Below, piece after piece: positions 55,714 to 64,000 of a stretch of 64,000 bases of DNA. The translations under genes were made by a program, and so were the position numbers. The stretch comes from Flaccisagitta enflata (lineage: Eukaryota > Chaetognatha > Sagittoidea > Aphragmophora), in assembly GCA_965153355.1 (NCBI GenBank), contig OZ231128.1, forward strand, positions 52,018,001 to 52,082,000. The letters run 5' to 3'. Numbering within the stretch: the first letter of the stretch is position 1; each line of letters begins with the position of its first letter. Under the pieces are notes generated by a model. It ran no database searches. It saw nothing but the letters and a program-made list of their open reading frames with translations, and was not told the origin of the DNA.

Positions 55714-55949
55714 TCTACGTAGGATTCAAAGATGGCTCATAGCCAAATTAGGGGCTGGCTGTGAAATCATAGTTGGGGTATAGTTAAATGAAGCCCCCGA
55801 GCTATTTTGTTGGCTTCCTGACGGCCTCCACGAGTAGCTAGGCCTCTGTATAGGTGGCAAAAAAGGCCAAATATGACGTTAATTCTTCAAAATTCAATTT
55901 TTTCTGTTTATTTGATTTAAAAAAACAAAACTTCTTTTTAATTTGCTCT

Positions 55950-56200
55950 GTTACAACCAATAGAATTAGGCTATGCTGAAAAACGACCAGTGGAAGTCGT
56001 GGGGGGCCTCCAAGGACCCTAAAATGGCAAAAAAAAGTCCAAAAATGACTCATTTTAGGCAATGTCAAAAATGACAGAACAATGAAATTTTTTTATGAAA
56101 ACATCTATTTATGCAAAAACATAGTTTCAGTAAAGTACAAGAGATTAGAAACCGCAAAAAAATTTGACCCTAGCCCTATCAGGCTAAAAACAGGTAAAAG
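55950..56200 (+). repeat. Dispersed repeat, uninterrupted copy
   Basis: gctgaaaaacgaccagtgga, then tgactcattttaggcaatgt, aaaacatctatttatgcaaa and aatttgaccctagccctatc. The same sequence recurs at 61855-62885, where two family B elements interrupt it. Confidence 0.8.
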
Positions 56201-56897
56201 AAAGTCATATTTAGCTCAAAATTACAAAAAAACTTCAGAACTCAATTTTTTTGGTTAATTTGATTATAAAGACCAAAACTTCTCCTTTCACCATTGTCTC
56301 AGCGACACTTTAGGTGTGCCTCGACATTACTCTGGGTTTTTTTTATGGATTTGTATGGTAAATGGTATTACTAAACAAGATCTGGACAGTAGAAAATATT
56401 TTTAGGAGCGGTTTTTGAGAAATCTTCAATTTTTTCAATTTTCACCCATGCTCAAACTTGTAGATTGTGCAGAGTCACTAAGATCTCCTTTTCGATAGCA
56501 GAATGTTAATCCTGATAAAATTCTCTTTCATTTGATAGGTCGCACTATATCAAATGAAGGTAATCCGATGAATTCGCCTCGAATCCTTCGCCTCGGAATT
56601 CAGCGCCTAGATTCCACCGCCTCGGAATCCAGCGCCGCACCGATCCCACCGCCTCAGGAATAATTCGCCCCCCTAGTTCTATCTATTAAAAAAACGATGG
56701 GGGAAGAGGTGGTCATGTGATGATGAAGATGAAACATAGAAAAAAAAGAAAGAAAGAAAGAAAGAAAGAAAGAGAGAAAGAAATATAAGCAAAGAAGGAT
56801 ATAAAGAAAGTAAGAAAGAATGACGATGATGATGATGATGATGCTGATGATGATGGTGAGAGATAACGACAAGTGCAGTATGAATTCGATCGATGCA

Positions 56898-57009
<112 letters not shown>

Positions 57010-57429
57010 AACATTTGGAGAGTAAGTTCGATCGAAGTTTGTCATTCCTAAATTGAAGAATGCGTCACATCAGAGCAAGCAGAGGAGGAGGGGATGAGGA
57101 AAGGAAAGAAGCGAAATGTTGTTGTCGTTATTGTAGTCGTTGTTGTCATCTGGGTGAGTCTGGGTTAAACTGGTTATGACCGGTTAGGACTGCTGCAAGT
57201 GAGCGTGAGACCGTCTGATGTGTAGGAGTAGAAACGAGCAAATATGTTGACGTCCAGATGGTTGTTTAACACTCAATCATTGTCACCTGACTTATATGGA
57301 AATTAACAACTCATCATTTTCTTTCAAAACTGTGACTTTCAACGGCATAATGTTTTCCTACCAGCCTGTCTTTCCATCTGTCAGTCTTCCTATTTAGACA
57401 ATTTCACATCTTTAACAACGCATATGTAA

Positions 57430-57568
<139 letters not shown>

Positions 57569-57787
57569 CCCGAATCGCCAAGTCACCATCGATCAACAAC
57601 ATAACCAAGACAATAACAATAACAATAACAATGCTACAACCATCAGCAACAAAATCTATTTACAAGTTAACATTACCTCACTCATATTTAGCATCTAGTT
57701 TAGACTAGTATCCTTCGATCCCTCGATCCGAGTTCCATGTCCCGAATCAGAACAATGGAAAATGTTTACAGACTCGGGAGTTGTCAC

Positions 57788-57900
57788 AGCGGATCGCGCC
57801 GTCATTGCCGTCATCACCATCATCGCCATTATCGATGAAGATCAGCGATAATAGATCATCGCCTTGAGAGAGAGCCCGACTATTGAAATTTATTCATCAT

Positions 57901-57985
<85 letters not shown>

Positions 57986-58108
57986 TTGATGTTACTGTCA
58001 TGTTTCAATAGTCGGGCTCTCTCTGAAGGCGATGATCCATCATCGATGATCTTCATCTATGATGGCGTTAGCGGTGATGACGGCAATGACGGCGCGATCT
58101 GCTTTGAA
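57788..58108. repeat. Palindrome with (AAC)n loop
   Basis: 57793-57885 (gatcgcgccgtcattgccgt onward to gagcccgactattgaaat) is the reverse complement of 58003-58102. The loop, 57899-57985, is (AAC)n, with a second (AAC)n just outside the right arm (58118-58147). Confidence 0.85.
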
Positions 58109-58116
58109 AAATTCCG

Positions 58117-58147
<31 letters not shown>

Positions 58148-58182
58148 CTACAACAACTACTACAACAACATTGATGTTACTA

Positions 58183-59004
58183 CAGGGTGTACCAACTCAG
58201 TTGTTACATAAAGAATCGATAGATCTCAGCTTTTAAAAAAGATAATCCTATTCTGAAAAAAAAACTCCAAAGAGCTTATAAAAAACGATTTTTGGTTCAT
58301 GCTAAGAAAATTATTCAGTCCTATAAGAATTGTACACATTCACAGCCTAAAACAATGCACTGATGCAGCTATTTCTCATTATCCAAATTTGGCGGTTATT
58401 GCTCTTAGACACTTTTTCTTCAAGAGGCTCTCATTTCTAAACGGATTGAGCTAGAGACTTCAGATTGGTCTCAAATCGAAGAATTTTTGCAGTAGTTTTT
58501 GGCCCTAATAAAAAACATCCTCAAAATATGGAAGTTTTTGAATTTCTTTTCTCCAAAACCACATTTGAAAACGAACCTCAATTTTCATAGGCATGAATTT
58601 AGCAAATAACATAGTATTTTATCATAGTAGTTTATTTTAACATAGTAGTTTGTTTTAACATAGTTTTTTATCAAAAAATTGTGAATTTTTCTAGGAATTC
58701 TCTTTCCTTATGTAGGATATCTTTAAATTGAATCCAACTCCATGTATTTTTTTTCAAATTATTTACAGATAAGAGCTAAACAAAGGTTAACCATCATAAT
58801 GGATCAATAAACAAAATGATAGCAAAATAGCTTATACTTCCAAGCCATTTTTCCATGATTGTTGAGTCCTTCCCATCATTTTTCATTTATTGAGCAAAAA
58901 TCGTTTTTCAAAAGCTCTTTAGAAATTTTTTCAGAATTAGATTATCTTCTTTAGAAGCAGAGATAGATCGATTCTTTATGTTACAACTGAGTTGGTTGAC
59001 CCTG
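58183..59004. mobile_element. TA-flanked TIR element (822 bp)
   Basis: Ends cagggtgtaccaactcagtt and aactgagttggttgaccctg, with TA on each side. Arms run ~110 bp (acataaagaatcgatagatc pairs with gatagatcgattctttatgt in reverse). CAGGGT ends with a TA duplication match Tc1/mariner-like MITEs. An internal part (gattggtctcaaatcgaaga) resembles 26590. Confidence 0.85.
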
Positions 59005-59397
59005 TACCACGAAACGTTGAGTTCATCTTTTTAAGTCGCATGCTACGCGACTCTTAAACTCAATATGTCTATCAGATCTTACAGTAAACAACAACAACAA
59101 TGTGAAGATCAGCCCTTGTTCAACAAAAGGCGCCAAAAGAGAAAGAGTTTTTGGACAAGGTGACTCAAGACTGTAAAGACGGGCTTGACATTACTCAGAA
59201 CTCAGAACTCTCGCTTCGATATCGCGCTATATCGGTCTTGCTTTATACTCAGTCGCGTCATACTCCATCCCGTCATACCCCGTCGCCCAAGATGAATCGC
59301 TTTAATTTCGGGAACCCGAACAAACAAGGAAGAGGAAAAGTGATGTCAAAGGGATTTTTTGAGGGTGACTATGTTGCGATCTAGGTATCAAGGCCAG

Positions 59398-59600
59398 CTG
59401 GTCACCCACAAAGAAGCCATACAAGTTTGATTCAAGAATAATTCGCCCTTTTCTTACTGTACATTCTGTACATGGTGACCAAATCCAATGGATGGGGTCA
59501 CCATTCCTACACCCTTTAAGAGAATGTACAGTAAGAATAGGGCGAATCATTCTTGAATCAGACTTGTATGGCTTCTTTGTGGGTGACCAGCATGGATGGC
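59398..59600. repeat. Palindrome, ~85-bp arms
   Basis: ctggtcacccacaaagaagc at 59398 pairs with gcttctttgtgggtgaccag at 59573-59592. The arms contain cttactgtacattctgtaca / gaatgtacagtaag. The loop is gaccaaatccaatggatggg-type sequence. Because of the palindrome, both strands encode the same short peptide (GRIILES-LYGFFVGDQ), which is not evidence of a gene. Confidence 0.85.
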
Positions 59601-59836
59601 ATCCATATCGTCCTTATGGTCCTTCTAATAAATCCCTTTCTTACGAATCAAGTCAAAGAAGAATTCACCTGTTTGAGTATGGAGTCATATTTTTAACATT
59701 CATACTCTTACTTTCTGGATACACCTTATCGTCACTCTATTTGTTTAACAAAATCATCATATTCACCAAATCAACCTTTGTCGACACTCCAATTGATCAT
59801 CAACACTACTAAAAAGAATACAGACAAATAAAAAAA

Positions 59837-59955
59837 AACAAGGCCGGATACACGGCAATCTAGGAGCAGTAATGCGAAAACCGATCACAATTCAGAACGG
59901 ATGGATAGACGGACGGAGGGACATGGTAAGGTGTAGTCGCGTGTCTACGACTAAA
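59837..59955 (+). mobile_element. Family A element, short copy
   Basis: aaaacaaggccggatacacg then gcaatctaggagcagtaatg, a cggatggatagacgg tract, and the tail aaggtgtagtcgcgtgtcta then cgactaaaa. The inner box is mostly deleted. Confidence 0.7.
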
Positions 59956-59979
59956 AAAAAAATCGATGCTGACTGAAAA

Positions 59980-60007
59980 CGATGATGATGATGATGATGA
60001 TGATGAC

Positions 60008-60051
<44 letters not shown>

Positions 60052-60052
60052 C
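59980..60052 (+). repeat. (GAT)n array
   Basis: About 24 units with one acg break, followed by degenerate gacgatcacaat units. Confidence 0.96.
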
Positions 60053-60517
60053 AATGACGATCACAATGACGATCATTATGATGATGATGATGAACATAGA
60101 GATATTGCCAGAGATAAAGCTAAAGAGAGCTAGAGAGAAAAACTTAGAGACTATAGGGAGGCGAATTATTCCGACGGCGAATTCTTCGGTGCGGCGAATT
60201 AGGAAGAGGCGAATTTGGGAGAGGCGAATTAGGAAGAGGCGAAGAATTCGAGGCGAATTCGTCACCCAACCCAAATGAAAGGGAATTTTATCAGGATTAA
60301 CATTCTGCTATCAAAAAGGAGATCCTAGTGACTCAGCACAATCTACAAGTTTGAACATGGGTGAAAATTGAAAAAATTGAAAATTTCTCAAAAACTGCTC
60401 CTAAGAATGTTTTCTACTGTCCAGATCTTGTTTAGTAATGCCATTTACCATACAAATTCATAAAAAAAACCCAGAGTAATATCGAGGCACACCTAAAGTG
60501 TCGCTGAGACAATGGTG

Positions 60518-60940
60518 CTTTGCTTAGGGATGTGGAAGCAATCGACCGCTTCCGTTTTGGAGGATGGGATAGTTGACCTCTTCAAATATTGTTGTTGCAC
60601 TGTATCCCTTCGTCCCGCTTACCCAATACGGAGGGAAAAAAATCATGAAGATGACCTTTTGCCTTTTCTCAAAATTCATTCATCTTCGGTTTTTTTTTAG
60701 CTCATTAAGTTTTGTATAGATTTCTATGGGGAAGCAAATTTTCCCATGCTCAGTCGTTGCCATAGGGACTAACAATTGCCGCTGGAAATTGTATGTACAG
60801 GAAGAGGTTCAATGCATACAAACAAACTTAAGTCTGACAGTATCTCTCAAAGCATTATGTCAAGGTGCACACAAAGGGGCAATTTCTACAGTCATATCAT
60901 ATTCTAGAAAAAATATTTAGATGATTAATTTACAATTTTT
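60518..60940. other. No gene seen
   Basis: Two short frames (60512-60700 and 60726-60920, plus) without splice support or motif. Note that ggatgtggaagcaatcgac and the later ggaagcggaagcggtggt (61777) resemble each other weakly. Confidence 0.45.
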
Positions 60941-60944
60941 AGTC

Positions 60945-61312
60945 GCGTGCACGCGACTCTACAACCCGCTTTGTCGGTCCGTCAGTCCGTCGGTCCGTCT
61001 GTCCGTCCGTCCGTCCGTCACACTTTACTTTTTTAATTATACTTTAAGTTATTTCTAGTCATTCTAAGTGCTAAGTCATTTTAAGTCATTCTATATCATT
61101 CTAAGTCATTCTAAGTCATTCTAAGTCATTCTAAGTTATTTTAAGTCACCTAAGTCAAATAGGTCAAAGTAGTCATTTCAGTCATTTTAGGTCTTTTTAA
61201 GTCTTTTAAAGTTGTCCTGAGTCATTTTAAGTCATCTTGAGTCAAAAAAAGTCATCTCTAATTATTTATGTCTCGCACGCAACTTATAGGTGTTAGCCTT
61301 GTTTTATGAAAA
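60945..61312 (-). mobile_element. Family A element (subfamily 3)
   Basis: Tail agtcgcgtgcacgcgactct then acaacccgctttgtcggtcc, (ccgt)n tract, cacactttacttttttaatt. The core is ~10-bp taagtcattc units (61065-61260), and the reversed head gtctcgcacgcaacttatag then gtgttagccttgtttt. Mirror image of the copy at 14489. Confidence 0.85.
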
Positions 61313-61437
61313 ATTATATTATTACTATATGTATTATTGATTTATTTGCATTGGGAATCATTTCTATGTACAAAATCAATAGGAAAAGCTGAGAAAAATT
61401 TTAAAAAATCAACTCCCATTCCTTGACTTGTCTTAGA

Positions 61438-61577
61438 TGAAATTCTTAATCTGTCTCTGAATGCAGATATTTGCATTTCTAAAAACATGGCCCTATTCTA
61501 AAGACATATAAACAAAGGGCCATGTTCTTAAAAATGCAAATCATTGCATTCAGAGACAGATTAAGAATTTCACGCAA
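61438..61577. repeat. Family C hairpin with ~60-bp arms
   Basis: gaaattcttaatctgtctct then gaatgcagatatttgcattt and ctaaaaacatggccct pairs with agggccatgttcttaaaaat then gcaaatcattgcattcagag and acagattaagaatttc. The loop is ~20 nt. It shares the outer words atttgcatttctaaaaacat / atgttcttaaaaatgcaaat with other family C hairpins. Confidence 0.85.
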
Positions 61578-61895
61578 AATGATTACCCAAATTTGCTGCT
61601 CGTGTGCACCGTGACTTATGCAAATTAGGATATAAAAGAAGGCTGCTTAAAGAAAATAAAAACGGTCAGGGCCTTGAAATTAGTCCCTCCGCCATTAGTA
61701 AGCGGGACGAGAAGAAATTTCAAACTTTTGCTATGTGAAGCGCCCAAATGGGATAGCTACTAGTACTACAAAGCGGAAGCGGAAGCGGTGGTGGAAGCGG
61801 TACTAAAATAGAACGCTTCCACATCCCTACCTTTGTTACTAAAAGATGTGGGTGATGCTTGAAAAGGACCAGTGGATGCCATAGGGGGCCAATGC

Positions 61896-62466
61896 CCTGC
61901 TTGGAGTGATCAAGTGAAGTAGTGGAGTGATCAAGTGAAGTAGTGGATGGTAAAGTAGTAGATGGCCTATGTTATGTAGGACACAGGGGGAAACTTCCAG
62001 ATATCCTGAGGGGGGAATATATCAGGCCTAAGATGTAATTTAAGCAGGATTTGAGGTCTGGGGGGAAGATTTTAGGCCTGAAGATCAGATTTGAGGTCTA
62101 GGGGCAGGCTTGAGGCTTAAGGGGCAGATTTGAGGCCTGGAGGGCTGATTTGAGGCCAGGAGAGCTGAATCGAGGCCTTGAACTCTGATTTGAGGTCTGG
62201 AGGGTAGATTTGAGGCCTGAAGAGCTGATTTGAGGCCTAGAGAGCTGATTTGAGCCCTTGAGAGCTGATTAGAGGCCTGGAGAGCTCATTTGAGGCCTTG
62301 AGGGCTGATTTGAGGGGGTAGAGGGCCTAAATCAGGCCTGAGAGTGAGGATTCCAGTCCTTGAAGGCTAACGGGGGGAGGGGGACGGAAGGATGGAAGGA
62401 CGGATGGACATCTGGAAAATCCCTTTGTCCTACAGGACATTGGCCCCTTGAGGCTGCTGTCCCTGA
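61896..62466 (+). mobile_element. Family B element, head truncated
   Basis: aatgccctgcttggagtgat then a duplicated caagtgaagtagtgga. Reduced arm 1 cctatgttatgtaggacaca, ~20-bp gatttgaggcctggagagct core, ggac tract, arm 2 aaaatccctttgtcctacag then gacattggccccttgaggct. Confidence 0.75.
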
Positions 62467-62510
62467 AGCGGCAATCTGACTCATTTTAGGCAATGTCAAG
62501 AAATGAATAA

Positions 62511-62743
62511 CATATATATGTGGTCAGCGTTACCCATTACCCTGCTTTGCATGATTGTGAAATGGAGTAAGGAGAAGCAGGGCAGCGGCCTTGAAGGCAG
62601 ATTTCAGGGCCTGAGAGGGCAGATTTCAGACCTGAGAGGGCCTGGGGGGATGAATGCAAGGATAATTGGATGGATGAACGAATAAACAAAAGTCCCACCT
62701 GTGTTCTACAGGACTTCGTCCCCTTCAGAGCCGCTGCCCAAAA
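62511..62743 (+). mobile_element. Family B element, short, with known insertion point
   Basis: Starts near tatatatgtggtcagcgtta, head stem GCCCT(GCTT)...AGCAGGGC, two core units, a ggatg/gaac tract, arm 2 agtcccacctgtgttctaca then ggacttcgtccccttcagag, ends gctgcccaaaa. Comparison with 56060-56110 places the insertion between aaca and atga, with no duplication beyond 1-2 bp. Confidence 0.85.
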
Positions 62744-62885
62744 ATGATAATTTTTTATCAAAACATCTATTTATGCAATGATATAGTCTCAGTAAAGTAC
62801 AAGATACTAGAAACAGCAAAAAAATTTGACCCTCATAGCCGTATCAGCTAGCCCAAAAACAGGTCATAACTGGCTCAAAATGACC

Positions 62886-63310
62886 AAAATGCAGTTGAAA
62901 GATGATTGGTTCCAATAATTTCATCCAACTCTTCACACTCATGCTTCAGTTTTGAACAATTGTAAGTTTAAGTGGGGTTCCTGCCCATATTGGGGCACTC
63001 CAGATCTTTTAGGGCTCTGAAGGACCTTGAAAAGGGTCACAAACAGGCTGAAATGAGCTATTTTGCATAAAAGCTCAAAACTTTGGTTTTTTTCACCAAA
63101 GTAATGAATATTTCTTTCAGAATCACTGTTGAAATTCATAGATGAAGGCTTGGCTGAAAACTAAACAGTGCATGTCATATGGAGCCTCTGAAGACCCTAG
63201 AAATGGCCAAAAAAGTGCAAAAATGCAAAAATTTTTAATTTTATCCAACCATCCAACCATCCAACCATCTTAAGATTTATAGACTTTGAGGACTTCAAGC
63301 AGCATGATAC
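62886..63310. other. Weakly repetitive sequence, no gene
   Basis: 63140-63230 (gcttggctgaaaactaaaca, then gagcctctgaagaccctaga) is a diverged version of 55970-56045. A three-fold ccaaccatccaaccatccaa lies at 63245-63265. Confidence 0.5.
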
Positions 63311-63317
63311 AGCAAAA

Positions 63318-63965
63318 CAGGTCGCCCAAGGGCAATATGTGGTCAGCGATACCCGTTGCCCTGCTTTGCATGATTGTGATATAGAGTGAGAAGAAGCAGG
63401 GCAGCGGCCCCGAAGGGGACGAAGTCCTGTGGAACACAGGGGGACTTTCGTTCGTCATTCCGTCCGTCCGTCCGTTCCCCCAAGGCCCTCTTAGGCCTGA
63501 ATTCTGCCCACTCAGGCCTACAATCTGCCCTCTCAGGCCTTAAATCTGCCCGCTCAGGCCTTGAATCTGTGAGGGCAGATTTCAGACCTGAGAGGGCAGA
63601 TTTCAGGCCTGAGAGGACAGATTTCAGGCCTGAGAGGGCAGATTTCAGGCCCGAGAGGGCAGATTCAAGGCCTGAGAGGGCAGATTTCAGGCCTAAGTGG
63701 GCAGATTTCAGGCCTAAGAGGATAGATTTCAGGCCTGAGAGGGCAGATTTCAGGACTGAGAGGACAGATTTTGGGCCTGAGAGGGTAGATTTCAGGCCTG
63801 AGAGGGCAGATTCAAGGCCTGAGAGGGCAGATTTCCGGCCTAAGAGGCTAGATTTCAGGCCTGAGAAGGCCTGGGGGGGACGAACGGACGAACGGACGGA
63901 ATGACGAACGAAAGTCCCCCTGTGTTCCACAGGACTTCGTCCCCTTCGGGGCCGCTGCCCAAAAA
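63318..63965 (+). mobile_element. Family B element with perfect 56-bp arms
   Basis: Head aggtcgcccaagggcaatat then gtggtcagcgatacccgttg. Arm 1 from 63401 (gcagcggccccgaaggggac onward to ctttcgttcgtc) and arm 2 63903-63959 are identical over 56 bp when inverted. Core of 21-bp gagggcagatttcaggcctg-a units, reversed at the left (63480-63568). Because 21 is a multiple of 3, both strands stay open for 170-195 codons here; these are not genes. Perfect arms suggest the youngest or most recently corrected copy. Confidence 0.9.
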
Positions 63966-64000
63966 CAAAAAAACAATATTAGGTCTTACACAGAAGAAAA

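Larger units (their letters stand above)
61855..62885 (+). repeat. Dispersed repeat interrupted by two family B elements
   Basis: gcttgaaaaggaccagtgga (61859) matches 55975, tgactcattttaggcaatgt (62468) matches 56046, and aaaacatctatttatgcaat (62760) matches 56097. The gaps hold family B elements at 61896-62466 and 62511-62743, so 55950-56200 is a paralogous empty site for both. Confidence 0.8.

Noticed and set aside
57986-58174. Possible poly-glutamine protein (DDPSSMIFIYDGVSGDD then a Q run)
   Set aside because: It is an arm of the 57788-58108 palindrome followed by (AAC)n; no start context, splice sites or codon bias.
59302-59812. Frames on both strands sharing the peptide LYGFFVGDQ
   Set aside because: It is the two arms of one palindrome, so each strand encodes the same text by symmetry.
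63343-63930. Overlapping frames of 172 and 195 codons on opposite strands rich in RPERADF / GLKSALS
   Set aside because: The 21-bp minisatellite core of a family B element keeps frames open on both strands; other family B copies with 20-bp units do not.

Overview
This window is nuclear DNA from an animal, very probably an invertebrate. Two sets of exons with consistent splice sites and phases lie in long introns. There is no operon structure and no bacterial or organellar content. Most of the 64 kb is repeats: microsatellites on nearly every page, and non-autonomous transposable elements, many inserted in one another. I do not name a species.

Genes. (1) A minus-strand immunoglobulin-superfamily gene is supported by five exons, in transcript order 32346-32249, 25386-25262, 18251-18136, 17335-17230 and 16471-16141. 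Every junction is in phase (2, 1, 0, 1). Together they give a first Ig domain split over three exons and a second, CD80-like (C2-type) Ig domain. The second domain is interrupted by a long Ala/Gly/acidic insert of about 100 residues. Further 3' exons are probable but only weakly indicated (13035-12973, 12405-12130). A separate good-looking minus exon lies at 53450-53335. (2) A plus-strand gene of unknown function has exons 44945-45191, 47117-47303, 47518-47614 and 50193-50367, all in phase, plus a cysteine-rich exon with a stop at 51265-51490 that is not in phase with the preceding exon as I read it. It lies on the opposite strand and cannot be placed relative to the ends of the Ig gene. (3) 49262-48903 (minus) is the dead C-terminal end of a non-LTR retrotransposon reverse transcriptase.

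Layout. 1-630 holds fragments of two dispersed families. 631-6169 is one large foldback element with nested inverted repeats. 6.2-16 kb is microsatellites and dispersed elements. 16-32 kb is the Ig gene with element-filled introns, including a 1.4 kb element whose core is three successive satellites. 32.7-42.7 kb holds nested terminal-inverted-repeat elements, an ~82-bp minisatellite split by a 4-bp-TSD MITE, and an 8-bp-TSD hAT-like element inside another element. 44.9-51.5 kb is the plus-strand gene. 56.3-60.5 kb is a second large foldback. 61-64 kb is more dispersed elements.

Two abundant families (called A and B here) share one architecture: a 5' head, a sub-terminal inverted repeat inside the head, a variable tandem-repeat core, a (GGAC)n-type tract, and the matching inverted repeat at the 3' end. 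This resembles Helentron-associated elements (HINE/DINE/pearl type). In both families, and in a third hairpin family, paired arms differ between copies but stay complementary within a copy. I consider this the most interesting signal in the window. Other points of interest are a 51-bp minisatellite that seems to have grown from a 5' splice site and moved it, and tandem decoy copies of a 3' splice site with the start of its exon.
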